From positions 1 through 19,031 of the forward strand of contig JAZNDR010000024.1 of the NCBI GenBank assembly GCA_045588185.1: DNA of 19,031 nt, in the 5' to 3' direction. Made by a program: the position numbers and the translations under genes. The notes below the pieces were generated by a model. The model saw only the letters and a program-made list of their open reading frames with translations. It was not told the origin of the DNA and did not search any database. This document shows, one piece after another, positions 1 to 8,291 of the stretch (positions within the stretch are counted from its first letter, which is position 1; each line of letters opens with the position of its first letter). The stretch is from Scatosoma sp045588185 (GTDB lineage Bacteria > Bacillota > Clostridia > Christensenellales > Borkfalkiaceae).

Positions 1-1304
1 CTCATACAGTCAAGCTCTCTATTTGAAGGCGTTTCCACTTGTTTATCGTAAAAGTGCGTTTCGGGAAAAGTCCCCTCTAAAAGCGAATTGCAACCGAATG
101 CAATCGTTTTTACTCCACGCGTATTTTCATAGGTGAGCTTACCCGTTTCTCCCTCAAAGTCAAATTGAAACCATTTCCAACCCATCGGGTTTTCTTCTAA
201 CGCGTACCTTACGCCGTCTATTTCCTTTTCAAACGGCGTATGCGCTTTTCCGTAATCTACGTGGAGCGACAATTCAGTAAGCTCCGCCTGCAATTTCTTG
301 TATGCCTTTCCTATCGGCAACCTCTTGTCCTGCAAATATTCGTATATTTCATGCACGAATTGTTCGTAGATATAATCCCCTTCCATATCTCCGTTACATT
401 GCGTATCCCCTTGACATACGAACATAAAATTCTTTTCAGGAAAACAAAATGCCAACTGACTTCCCATTCCCAGGATTGCAAAACCGTGTTTCGTAATCCA
501 AATTTGATATCCGTAGCCTTGCTCGTGTCGCATTGTAAAATGATTTTCGCAAATATTTGAAATCTGCTTGCTCGTTGCCTTTTCCATATACCAACGGGGA
601 ATAAGCTGTTCTCCTTTATATTCGCCCATATTTAAAAGCAGCTCGCCAAACTTCGCAAAATCCCGTAAAGTACATACAACGCCACTACCGCCCCAAGAAT
701 ACCCATCAGGCGATTTTACGCACCATATATCCTTACTCACGCCTATCTTATCAAATACGGGACGCATATATTCCAAAAACGGTTTTCCCGTAATCTTCTC
801 CACTAACACGTCAAGAATAAAACTCCCCGAGGTATTGTAGTTAAACACCGTCCCCGCAGGCTTTAACGCTTTACTACGCGTAGGATGATTAAAAAATGTC
901 CACGCCCATTCCTTGTAATCGAGTGCAAAATACGTATCCGTCAGCATCGGTACGGACATTTTTAAGGCGTCCTCTACCGTACATTCTTGCATCCATTCGT
1001 GTTGTTCGGTTTGCACCAAATCGGGAATTAAATCTACAATTTTATCCTCTAACCGAATTTTACCCTCCCCGATAAGCATACCTATTGCGATAGATACGTA
1101 CGTCTTACTTGACGAATATAATCGGTGCATAAAATCTTTATCAAAAGGCTTATAATACGCCTCCGTTAAAATTTTTCCGTTTCGCACCATCATAAACGAA
1201 TGCAAGTTCGTCTTTCTCTCTTTCAAGCGTTCGATAAATTTTAAAATCCTTGCAGAATTTAACCCCTCTTCTTCGGGCTTTGCGAAGATGAAATCGTTTA
1301 CCAT
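1..1304 (-). CDS. Serine hydrolase, beta-lactamase/esterase family (C-terminus cut by window edge)
   Basis: This reading frame is open from ATG at 1304 to the left edge, giving at least 434 residues with no stop. It matches the class C beta-lactamase / EstB / NylB-like serine hydrolase fold (COG1680). The S-x-x-K nucleophile motif is S64-S-S-K67, in the context LYSSSKTY. The second-motif tyrosine is Y156 in FNYNTSG. A GGSGVV segment (205-210) leads into the usual FAKFGELLLN helix, followed by YGYQIW (264-269) and LGMGSQ near the third motif. Residues after about 340 form an extra C-terminal part that is incomplete here. There is no signal peptide, so a cytosolic esterase, amidase or peptidase is more likely than a periplasmic beta-lactamase. 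The start has an AGAGGA site about 5 bases upstream and lies 12 bases after the CapA-like gene, so the two are co-transcribed. In this setting it may remove ester or amide substituents from imported glycan (inference). The true substrate cannot be read from the sequence. Confidence 0.88.
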   Translation of the reverse strand, partial: MVNDFIFAKPEEEGLNSARILKFIERLKERKTNLHSFMMVRNGKILTEAYYKPFDKDFMHRLYSSSKTYVSIAIGMLIGEGKIRLEDKIVDLIPDLVQTEQHEWMQECTVEDALKMSVPMLTDTYFALDYKEWAWTFFNHPTRSKALKPAGTVFNYNTSGSFILDVLVEKITGKPFLEYMRPVFDKIGVSKDIWCVKSPDGYSWGGSGVVCTLRDFAKFGELLLNMGEYKGEQLIPRWYMEKATSKQISNICENHFTMRHEQGYGYQIWITKHGFAILGMGSQLAFCFPEKNFMFVCQGDTQCNGDMEGDYIYEQFVHEIYEYLQDKRLPIGKAYKKLQAELTELSLHVDYGKAHTPFEKEIDGVRYALEENPMGWKWFQFDFEGETGKLTYENTRGVKTIAFGCNSLLEGTFPETHFYDKQVETPSNRELDCM

Positions 1305-1316
1305 AGTCTTCCTCTT

Positions 1317-2402
1317 TTATTTTTCGTTCGTAGCGTTATAGGTAGGGTTGAGTTCTCGCCAAACGTCGGTGTGTGCTTCGCAATCAAGAAAATGCGCAAA
1401 GAGTTGTTGCTTTTCCTCCGTCGTAGCTTCCTCGTATAAGCCCCGAAGTACGCCGTCGTACACCTCTCGCATACTCACGCAAAACTTATGCCAGCCTTCT
1501 TTCCATTGACCGTTTTTTAATTCCTCATTGCGTTTCTCAAACGCCGTCATAATCTCTTTTGCTTTTTCGCCCTTAGCAACGTCAATACTACTATTGCCAA
1601 ATACAAGGGGTATAAATTGCATTTTCAATTCGTCCGTAATATCGACCTCGACCAAAAGCCCCGTATACCACGTCTCTTTCATTCCTGCTTTGGTAAAATG
1701 GAAATTCCCCTGCCCGTATAAAATATGTCCGCCCTCGTATTCCTCGTAACAACCTATACAATGGCTGTGCTGGGTAAGCACTACGTCGGCACCGCAATGC
1801 ACCATTTCTCTACAAAGATTACGAAGCCGAGGCGAAGGATAACGCACGTGCTCCTTACCGCCGTGATAAATGACAATCACGTAGTCCGTTTCCTTTTTCA
1901 ACGTTCGAATATCCTGCATAGTAAGGAACGGGTCGAATGGATTTGCACCGATACGGTCGGGCAACGCGTACGAAAATTCGTGCTCACATACGTTGATGAT
2001 ACCGATTTTCTTTCCCTCTTGCTCCATTAAATACGGCTTTCGGGAAAGCTCTTCGTTATCGCCTATCCCGAAATAAGGCAGCCCTACCCGTTCAAGCGAG
2101 TCCGTCGTATCTTTCAAACCCTCAATCCCATAATCAAAGGTATGATTATTGGACAACGCCACGTCGGTAACGCCAAGCTTTTTCAACGCGTCCGCACATT
2201 TTTCATCCGCTTTTAAATTAGGGCCGAATTTTTTAATGGCATTGTCCGATTTCGTCAATGCACATTCCAAATTTATAATTGTTCTATCCGCATTTTTAAT
2301 AAGCTTCGCAACGTCGCCAAACAATTCGTCTGTTTTTCCTTCGATGAAAAGCTGTTCCGATTCCTTTGTCGGCACTACGTCTGCACCAAATAGTATTTTC
2401 AT
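1317..2402 (-). CDS. CapA-family (PGA_cap) metallophosphoesterase-fold protein
   Basis: The 361-residue product belongs to the CapA/PgsA family, named for poly-gamma-glutamate capsule synthesis and built on a calcineurin-like metallophosphoesterase fold. The expected motif series is present in order: G-A-D (6-8), N-L-E (44-46), S-N-N-H-T-F-D-Y-G (84-92), Y-H-G-G-x-E (179-184), Q-H-S-H (211-214) and G-Q-G-N-F-H-F (230-236). These Asp, Asn, His and Glu residues are the predicted metal-binding and active-site residues. Classical CapA has an N-terminal membrane segment. Here the protein begins directly with MKILFGAD, so it should be cytosolic. I chose ATG at 2402; a TTG at 2411 would add three residues, and neither start has an ideally spaced ribosome binding site. 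The gene sits between GH78 and the serine hydrolase, so a role in glycan modification or breakdown is more plausible than capsule synthesis (inference). Its chemistry is unknown. Confidence 0.88.
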   Translation of the reverse strand: MKILFGADVVPTKESEQLFIEGKTDELFGDVAKLIKNADRTIINLECALTKSDNAIKKFGPNLKADEKCADALKKLGVTDVALSNNHTFDYGIEGLKDTTDSLERVGLPYFGIGDNEELSRKPYLMEQEGKKIGIINVCEHEFSYALPDRIGANPFDPFLTMQDIRTLKKETDYVIVIYHGGKEHVRYPSPRLRNLCREMVHCGADVVLTQHSHCIGCYEEYEGGHILYGQGNFHFTKAGMKETWYTGLLVEVDITDELKMQFIPLVFGNSSIDVAKGEKAKEIMTAFEKRNEELKNGQWKEGWHKFCVSMREVYDGVLRGLYEEATTEEKQQLFAHFLDCEAHTDVWRELNPTYNATNEK

Positions 2403-2445
2403 ATTCCTCAACTACTCTTCTTTTTAATCAACTATTTACGTAACG

Positions 2446-2473
2446 GATTTCTCGTTTTCAGCCGTAAGAAATC
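2446..2473 (-). other. Stem-loop between GH78 and CapA-like genes
   Basis: A 7-bp perfect inverted repeat (GATTTCT at 2446-2452, AGAAATC at 2467-2473) encloses a 14-base loop. An alternative, mutually exclusive pairing of ACGG (2443-2446) with CCGT (2462-2465) is also possible. No U-run follows it in the minus direction, so it is not an intrinsic terminator. It could be an mRNA-processing or stability hairpin, or chance. The rest of the 97-base gap (2403-2499) shows no convincing promoter. Confidence 0.3.
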
Positions 2474-2499
2474 ACGCCTATTTATTTTTTATACTGTTA

Positions 2500-4722
2500 T
2501 TAGCTCTTTTTAGCTTCAATAAACACTTTATTTCTGCCAAAAGAAAGCGTTTCTGTTACGCCCTCGAAAGCAAACGTCGCTTCCATACCCGTCGGCAAAT
2601 CAATTAAAAATTCCGTGCCGTTTTTTCCTCGACTAAACCCAACGGCTATCTCGCCCGCTTCCGTCTGTATTTTTCCCTCCGCCTCGGCAATTTTATCAAA
2701 ACACAACGGACGAATTTCCACTTTTTTATAACCGCTCTCTTTTCGTTGAATCCCTAAAATATACTCGAAAAAGCATTTTACAAACGCTCCAAACATCGGA
2801 TGATTATGACTTCGCGCGTTTTTCCAACTCTCCCAAAGCGTTGTTGCGCCTGCGTTTTTCCACGCCTTAAACGAACCCTCGTCCTCTGAATCCCAAAGCT
2901 CGTACACGACGTTCGCCTCGCCAAGCTTCAATAACGTTTCCACAAGAATTTTCGTGCCGAATATCCCCGTGTCAAACCTCTTTAACGCACGGTAGCGCGC
3001 AATCAAATTCTTCTCCGTACGCATATCGCCTAGTCCGATTGACAAAGCGAAAGCGTTAGAGGCTTGTTCGTTGTTACAATAATCGCCCGTTTCCGCGTTA
3101 AAAAACGCTTTATTGATTGCATTTTTATACGCCTGAGCAAGCGCAAGCCAATCGACATTATCCCCAATTACTGTTGCGATTTCCGACAGTTTCAAAAGAC
3201 AATCGACAAACAAACAGCTATTCACAAACTCCGTCGGCAATAAACGTTCGCAAGGCGAAGACCAGTCCCCAAGGCATCTTGACTTGCGTTTTTTCATTAA
3301 AATCAACCCGTTTTCAGCCGTTTCCGATTGCATAAATTCTACGTATTTTTTCATTTGGGGATAGTAGTTTCTTAATAATTCTTTCTCCCCGTAATGCTGG
3401 TAGTAAAAATACGGAACGGTAATGATTGCCGAGCTCCACCCCCCCGGACCGCCCGCGCACCCTACGAAACAGGGTGCGGTATAATGCACAAACCCCGTTT
3501 TTGCGTCTTGACAATCCGAAATATCTCTAATCCATTTTTTATAAAGTGCCTTGGAATCAAACAAAGTCATTCCCGATTCCACGAGCAACTGTCCGTCTCC
3601 TGTATATCCCTTACGTTCGATTTGCGGGCAATCCGTCGGTACGCCGCATTGATAATTTCCCGCTTGCGTTCGAACGTATGCGTCGTAAATCCAATTTACG
3701 ATTTCGCTGTCCGTTTTTAAAGCGGAAGTGTTTTTGATGTCTGCGTGCACAACAGCGACTTTCACGCAGTCAATACTATCGTCCCCGTTCAAGCTTGAAA
3801 TCTCGAAATAACGGAATCCGTGCCACGTAAAACGCATACTATGCTGCGTTCTGCCATCCGTATAAAAAACACATTTTTGCGCATAACAATGTTCAATATC
3901 CAGCTCGCCGTTCTCGCATAACGCTTCGCCGTAACTACATACGACAACGTCGTTTTGTTTTTTAGAGGTTTTGATAATTGCATAGCCCGTTACGTTTTCC
4001 CCGACGTCATATACTTTTCCGTATTTAGAAAAGCCGACAAACTTCGGCTCAACATAACGAATTATCCGATTCGGCGGACAATCGTTTCGACAATAATCCG
4101 CTTCCGGAGCTTCTACCTCTTCCACAAAGCACCACTTGCTATCGTCAAAATCCGCAGACGAAAAATCGGCAATCTCTTGCGTTTCGTCCTGTTCTTCGTG
4201 AAATATCCCGCTTTCCACCAAAAAGCTTTTTTTCCATTTTGCCTTGCTATCGGACAGGATTTCTTCTTTTCTTCCGTCCTCGTACTCCACGACGATACGG
4301 AAACAAGCCTTGGTATCCCCGTAATTTCTAAACCCGTTATGTTTATCTAATCCCGAACGATACCACCCGCCTGCAACGATAAGCCCTATCGCATTTTGAC
4401 CTTGACGAACGAAAAACGTAACGTCAAATTCAGAAACGTATATCCGATAGGAAAGCTCGTCCTTAAAAAACTCATCTGCGTAAAAATATGTATTTACATC
4501 AGCGCGTTCTTGTTTATTATATTGAGAATATGGAGTAATATACAAATCATCGCTAATCTTTTCCCCGTTTATATACGGTTCGCAAAAACCAAGCACACTC
4601 AAATACAGCGTAGCTTTTTTTATCGTACCGTTAAGCGAAAACGCTTTACGAATATAAGGAAATTGATAAGAAGTGTTTGGTCTTACATAACTCGCTTCCC
4701 CAAAAAAATCAAAAAATTTCAT
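2500..4722 (-). CDS. Alpha-L-rhamnosidase, GH78 family, cytosolic
   Basis: The 740-residue product hydrolyses terminal alpha-L-rhamnose from oligosaccharides or glycosides (family knowledge). An N-terminal jelly-roll region (about 20-330) carries GH78-type sequence such as LYLSVLGFCEPYINGEKI and VAGGWYRSG. The (alpha/alpha)6 catalytic domain (about 335-660) contains D364-C-P-Q-I-E369-R-K-G-Y-T-G-D376. The spacing D, +5 E, +12 D equals that of the rhamnose-contacting residues D567/E572/D579 of Bacillus RhaB as I recall them. The fourth acidic residue, the proposed base, is E631 in LWESW, followed by SHNHPMFGAF (638-647). A small beta-sandwich (about 665-735) ends the protein. There is no signal peptide and there are many cysteines, which points to the cytosol and to imported substrates. 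The gene lies just after a hairpin terminator, with only about 20 bases before its ATG and no room for its own promoter. An AGGTAG about 13 bases upstream is a distant, weak ribosome binding site, so expression may be lower than upstream genes. Confidence 0.93.
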   Translation of the reverse strand: MKFFDFFGEASYVRPNTSYQFPYIRKAFSLNGTIKKATLYLSVLGFCEPYINGEKISDDLYITPYSQYNKQERADVNTYFYADEFFKDELSYRIYVSEFDVTFFVRQGQNAIGLIVAGGWYRSGLDKHNGFRNYGDTKACFRIVVEYEDGRKEEILSDSKAKWKKSFLVESGIFHEEQDETQEIADFSSADFDDSKWCFVEEVEAPEADYCRNDCPPNRIIRYVEPKFVGFSKYGKVYDVGENVTGYAIIKTSKKQNDVVVCSYGEALCENGELDIEHCYAQKCVFYTDGRTQHSMRFTWHGFRYFEISSLNGDDSIDCVKVAVVHADIKNTSALKTDSEIVNWIYDAYVRTQAGNYQCGVPTDCPQIERKGYTGDGQLLVESGMTLFDSKALYKKWIRDISDCQDAKTGFVHYTAPCFVGCAGGPGGWSSAIITVPYFYYQHYGEKELLRNYYPQMKKYVEFMQSETAENGLILMKKRKSRCLGDWSSPCERLLPTEFVNSCLFVDCLLKLSEIATVIGDNVDWLALAQAYKNAINKAFFNAETGDYCNNEQASNAFALSIGLGDMRTEKNLIARYRALKRFDTGIFGTKILVETLLKLGEANVVYELWDSEDEGSFKAWKNAGATTLWESWKNARSHNHPMFGAFVKCFFEYILGIQRKESGYKKVEIRPLCFDKIAEAEGKIQTEAGEIAVGFSRGKNGTEFLIDLPTGMEATFAFEGVTETLSFGRNKVFIEAKKS

Positions 4723-4742
4723 ACTTTGTTTTAACTACCTAT

Positions 4743-4777
4743 AAACAATACAACCGAAACGTTCGGTTGTATTGTTT
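4743..4777 (-). terminator. Intrinsic terminator / attenuator hairpin inside the operon
   Basis: A perfect 16-bp inverted repeat, AAACAATACAACCGAA (4743-4758) and TTCGGTTGTATTGTTT (4762-4777), has a 3-base loop. It begins 9 bases after the stop codon of the secreted TIM-barrel lipoprotein gene. Read on the minus strand, the GC-rich part lies next to the loop, and the distal 3' arm is U-rich (GTATTGTTTATAG). The repeat is nearly symmetric, so it could also act on plus-strand transcripts, where TTTTT follows. The downstream GH78 gene starts about 20 bases further on, on the same strand, so this probably acts as a partial terminator that sets a lower level for the last three genes. Confidence 0.75.
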
Positions 4778-4786
4778 TTCACTTTT

Positions 4787-6370
4787 TTAATAAGGCAACA
4801 AGAATACACCCTCGCCGCTTGCTAAATAAAACTCTGTTTTCCCATCTTTTAAGAAACTGTTTTTCGGCTCGCCGTTACGATAGGTTTGTACTTTCTTGAA
4901 ATCACCGCCAAATTCCACCGTAACTTTGATATCCGTTAAATCCACAAGCGAAGACGTATCTGTCGTGTTTACTACGAAGTAGCCGAATTGATCCTTTTCT
5001 TTATCATATAACTCGGTTACAAGCAAAAGTCCGCCGCTGTCCTGTTCCACGTTCACCACGTGTTTCAAGGTATTGTTCGTTACTCCGCCGTAAAAACCTG
5101 AATCGCCCGGAACAACAGCCTTGGAATATTTACGCAAACCCTGATATTCAAAGTGCATCAACGCTTTCGCCATACCCTGCATTTCAGAATGAATTTTTTG
5201 CATTGAATAATATACGGGATTCGGATTTCCCTCGCGGTCTACAAACGACGCGGTAGGCTCGTAATATTCGTTACCCTCATTCACGACAGGGAAAAACGTC
5301 CAGTAGCTGAACTGTTTAATTCCCATCGCCATACCGATATTCATTTGCCAGTACATATCCCGTTCAGATGGCGTGCGGCAAACCCAAGCGCCCGTTTTAA
5401 AAGCACACGTTTGAAAAACCTTATCGAATCTCAATCCCTTTTCTTTGCAAAATTCCGCTACAATTTGCGCGTTACGCAAATGATCTACTTTAATCGAATG
5501 CATTTCGGCATTATTTCCGTGAATGGGATAATCGTCATAGCAGATATTTTCCTGCGGCTGAACGATATTGTAAAAATCCTCTAAATATTTTTCATACGCC
5601 GCTTTTGTGGAAAGCGCGCCGTCGTTACAATATTTTTTTGTTTCTATCCCGGGAGAAAGCGGATTTAAATTCATATGCACGTAGGCGTTCGGCGCAGCCT
5701 TTTTTATGGCTTGATACACTTCGCCCATCGCGTGAAAGGTGGTATATCTCGGCTCGTCTATCAAACTTACGCCATAGAACGCAGGATGATCCTTAACATC
5801 GTCCAAGCAATCGTAAACAAACGCGTCTAAATCCTCTTGCGTTGCAAAGGAATTTTTCCCGTACTTATAGTCGGAATCGATCAATGAAAATTTATCGGTT
5901 TCTTCCGACCAAGTATACTTTGTGTCATCGTTAAACGCACCCGAAAGGGAGTGTAAATTGCTTTCGAAAATAAGGCATTTCAAGCCCTGCTCCCACGCCA
6001 TATCCAAAATTTCCGTCATGGACCAAGAAACGCTGTCGCCGTCGCTTGAAACGGTATTTGTAATGCCGTTATAGTTAAAAACGTAGTTGATAAACAGCGT
6101 ATTAAGCCCTGCGTCCTTATACTTTTTGAGATTCTCCGCGGTGTATAACGATTCGTCGAAATAGGTTTTATCTTTGTTTTTCCCAGAACCTGTCGCCCAC
6201 CAGTTATGATAAATCCCGCTATACGCAAACGTCGTAAACTGCTCGTCGTTGTTCTGATAATTCGGTGCGCCCTCGTTAGGGTTGCCTTGCCCGCCGCCGC
6301 AAGCGGCAAACGAAGACAGCCCGCAAACGATTGCCAATATACAGCTTATTTTTTTTAATATGTTTCGCAC
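4787..6370 (-). CDS. Secreted lipoprotein, glycosidase-like TIM barrel with DEP motif
   Basis: The 527-residue product starts with GTG. A GGGAGG site 7 bases upstream fixes this start, and no nearby ATG has one. Residues 1-24 form a lipoprotein signal (basic MRNILKK, hydrophobic core, lipobox SFAAC with C24), followed by a Gly/Asn/Pro-rich linker to about 43. Residues about 46-410 look like a glycosidase-type (beta/alpha)8 barrel: FAYSGIYHNWWATG, LFINYVFNYNG, then D205-E206-P207 in FYGVSLIDEP at the strand-4 position, ICYDDYPIHG (276-285), and FSYWTFFPVVN (354-364). Residues about 415-527 form a beta domain ending GEGVFLLPY. E206 is the best candidate acid/base. The strand-7 position, where clan GH-A enzymes carry a Glu nucleophile, reads VFQTC. 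It is a clear paralogue of the 483-residue protein encoded at 14822-16273 but, unlike it, is surface-anchored. A glycan hydrolase or glycan-binding pseudo-enzyme is likely. I cannot assign a CAZy family. Confidence 0.82.
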   Translation of the reverse strand: MRNILKKISCILAIVCGLSSFAACGGGQGNPNEGAPNYQNNDEQFTTFAYSGIYHNWWATGSGKNKDKTYFDESLYTAENLKKYKDAGLNTLFINYVFNYNGITNTVSSDGDSVSWSMTEILDMAWEQGLKCLIFESNLHSLSGAFNDDTKYTWSEETDKFSLIDSDYKYGKNSFATQEDLDAFVYDCLDDVKDHPAFYGVSLIDEPRYTTFHAMGEVYQAIKKAAPNAYVHMNLNPLSPGIETKKYCNDGALSTKAAYEKYLEDFYNIVQPQENICYDDYPIHGNNAEMHSIKVDHLRNAQIVAEFCKEKGLRFDKVFQTCAFKTGAWVCRTPSERDMYWQMNIGMAMGIKQFSYWTFFPVVNEGNEYYEPTASFVDREGNPNPVYYSMQKIHSEMQGMAKALMHFEYQGLRKYSKAVVPGDSGFYGGVTNNTLKHVVNVEQDSGGLLLVTELYDKEKDQFGYFVVNTTDTSSLVDLTDIKVTVEFGGDFKKVQTYRNGEPKNSFLKDGKTEFYLASGEGVFLLPY

Positions 6371-6377
6371 GAATATT

Positions 6378-6383
6378 CCTCCC
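6378..6383 (-). promoter_or_regulatory. Ribosome binding site fixing a GTG start
   Basis: GGGAGG on the minus strand lies 7 bases before the GTG at 6370 and directly after the stop codon of the preceding lipoprotein gene. The 14-base gap between the two genes consists almost entirely of this site, which indicates co-translation within one operon. Confidence 0.75.
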
Positions 6384-6384
6384 G

Positions 6385-8247
6385 TTATTCTACGTTGTTA
6401 AGAGCTTTCAATTGCGCTTTATAAGGATTGTCGTCTTTCATACCGTTAATCAAGCCTGCAAGCGTATCCGACGGTTGATAATGCTTAAACGTAACGCTTT
6501 TAATCGTTTGATCCGATTCGCCCGTCGTCGCCCATATATTTCCGTATAACACAATCTTGTTATTCTCTTTGAGTAAATGCGACTTACTTGTTATCGGTTG
6601 AGAAATTTCTTTTTCAAGCGTCAAGGTATTATCCCCCGCAACCGAATAAAGCAATACCGTAGTCGTGATACTACTATCGCTATCCCCGTCGATTACTTCG
6701 TAGCCGTAAATAAGTAAGTAGTGTTTCTCTTCCGACATACTCGAAATGCCCAAGCCTGAAATCGCCGTTTTAGGATCAAAGTCCATTTTTCCTGCATTAT
6801 AATTAAAACCGCGAACAACCCAAAGATTGTTTTTATTACCAGGCGCAGACGCATAATAGAAGATGCCCGCTGCCGACCATTCGGGACGGCCCTCGTAGGT
6901 TGAAGAAGTTTCTACCGGACAAGTAAGCTCGGAGAAACCTTTTTCCGCTCTAAACGCAACGTTGGGAACGTTTTGACCTGTGAATTCAAGCATAACAAAA
7001 TTATTTTTCGCCGTGCCTTCCAGCTCGATATATTCGATACCCGAAACGGGCTTGAACGTATAATTTGCTTTCGTACCGTCAATTGCGCCAAGCGTAACCG
7101 TTCCGTAGGAAATCGTCTTTACCGAATCCTCCGTCGTCGTGCCGTCGCTAAATTTCGCAAGTACCTTTACCGCCACCTGATCGTCGGTTTCATAGTTGCC
7201 TTTAAGCGTATGCTCGCGCGCATTTTCGTCATAGGAAGCCACTAACGTACCGTTTTCGTATACGTCGTACCCGATTGCAAACGCTTTCTTCGTCCAGCTT
7301 ACGCTGTAATTTTTCGTTTCAAGAGGAAGAGGCGTTCTTACAACGCCGACGTCTGCAACAAAGTCTTGTATCGCGGTCGTCATATAAATACCGTTATAAA
7401 CGGGTACAACCTTCACGGCATATTCTCCGTCGGCTTTATCTATAAATGAATATGCGGTATCCTGAACGTCCGCGTAGTTTTCGCCTACCCAAACGCGGTA
7501 TCCCGTGGCATTCTCTACGGCGTTCCAAGTAAGCACTTTTTCCTCCGCGTTATACGAAAGCTCCGCTTTGGTTTCCTGCGTCGGATCGTAGGCATTGACG
7601 GTAAGCGTAGTCTCCGCTGTTCCCGCCACGTTCGAAGCTTCTAAATGGAACGTGTATATGCCCGCTCTTGCGAAAGTGTAGCTCGTCGCCGACTCGTCAA
7701 GCGTAATCGTTTCTTCCATTACGGGGTCCGTTTCCGCCGTCGGAACTCCAAGATAGGTTACGTCTACCGACTTAAACAGAATGGAATCCTGTAATTCTGC
7801 GGGTGTAACGGTAAGATTTGCCACGTTTAGCAACGCATTGTAAGTACGCTTTGCGCCCACTTCCGTAACCGAAACAACGTTTGGCGTATTAAATGCAGCC
7901 GCATTCGGCAACACGGTTATATCCCATACGAGGAAGTCAGTATCCCCGTTTTTATTTCTTTCCAGTTTAAAGCTATAATCCGCCGCGTTTCTGCACGCGT
8001 AAACCAGCGTGTTTTGCTGAACGAACTCTCCGCCGTCAATCTTTACGTAGAGTTTATAAACCGCGTCGTCCTCCATTTCAATATAATTGCGGAATAAAAG
8101 CTCTGACCCGATTGCCACGGATTCAGGCGGTCTTGTTTCCCAAGTAAACGCTTCCTCATCTTTTCCGCAGGCTGATAACGCCGAAACGGCGAACAGGCTT
8201 GACGCTAAACATACCGCGCCTAATTTTTTCAAAAATTTATTATTCAT
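6385..8247 (-). CDS. Multidomain surface lipoprotein with Fn3-like domains and C-terminal repeat domain
   Basis: The 620-residue product has a lipoprotein signal peptide (MNNKFLKKLG, hydrophobic core, lipobox LSAC with C27). The rest appears all-beta. An N-terminal region (30-145) is unassigned, and an Ig/PKD-like segment spans about 145-218. Two fibronectin type III-like domains follow: about 225-300 (VLTWNAVENATGYRVWVG) and about 308-382 (YSVSWTKKAFAIGYDVYENG). The C-terminal region, about 383-620, matches the two repeats of the 829-residue secreted protein encoded at 16291-18780. Shared landmarks are IEYIELEG, FTGQNVPNVAFRA, IVLYGNI and a final helix-like TLAGLINGM..PYKAQL. There is no catalytic motif, so I read it as a polysaccharide-binding protein on the membrane, beside the transporter and the secreted TIM-barrel protein. 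An AAGGAG ribosome binding site lies 8 bases before the ATG. The gap to the upstream permease gene is 44 bases without a convincing promoter. Confidence 0.82.
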   Translation of the reverse strand: MNNKFLKKLGAVCLASSLFAVSALSACGKDEEAFTWETRPPESVAIGSELLFRNYIEMEDDAVYKLYVKIDGGEFVQQNTLVYACRNAADYSFKLERNKNGDTDFLVWDITVLPNAAAFNTPNVVSVTEVGAKRTYNALLNVANLTVTPAELQDSILFKSVDVTYLGVPTAETDPVMEETITLDESATSYTFARAGIYTFHLEASNVAGTAETTLTVNAYDPTQETKAELSYNAEEKVLTWNAVENATGYRVWVGENYADVQDTAYSFIDKADGEYAVKVVPVYNGIYMTTAIQDFVADVGVVRTPLPLETKNYSVSWTKKAFAIGYDVYENGTLVASYDENAREHTLKGNYETDDQVAVKVLAKFSDGTTTEDSVKTISYGTVTLGAIDGTKANYTFKPVSGIEYIELEGTAKNNFVMLEFTGQNVPNVAFRAEKGFSELTCPVETSSTYEGRPEWSAAGIFYYASAPGNKNNLWVVRGFNYNAGKMDFDPKTAISGLGISSMSEEKHYLLIYGYEVIDGDSDSSITTTVLLYSVAGDNTLTLEKEISQPITSKSHLLKENNKIVLYGNIWATTGESDQTIKSVTFKHYQPSDTLAGLINGMKDDNPYKAQLKALNNVE

Positions 8248-8291
8248 ATTTCCTACTCCTTATATAATAAGTTAAAATCTTACTTGTCTAA

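Noticed and set aside
240..840. Two plus-strand open frames of 106 and 90 residues
   Set aside because: They lie antisense to the well-supported serine hydrolase frame, have no ribosome binding site and show no recognisable domain.
1..1304. Calling the serine hydrolase an antibiotic-resistance beta-lactamase
   Set aside because: It has no signal peptide, an extra C-terminal region, and sits in a sugar operon. The S-x-x-K family includes many esterases and amidases.
1317..2402. Calling the CapA-like gene a poly-gamma-glutamate capsule gene
   Set aside because: It has no membrane anchor and no capB/capC-like partners, and its neighbours are glycan-degradation genes.
8248..8291. A possible promoter (TAGACA with TATTAT-like boxes) before the 620-aa lipoprotein gene
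   Set aside because: Spacing is poor for every pairing, and the start site would fall on the ribosome binding site. Simple read-through explains the gene better.
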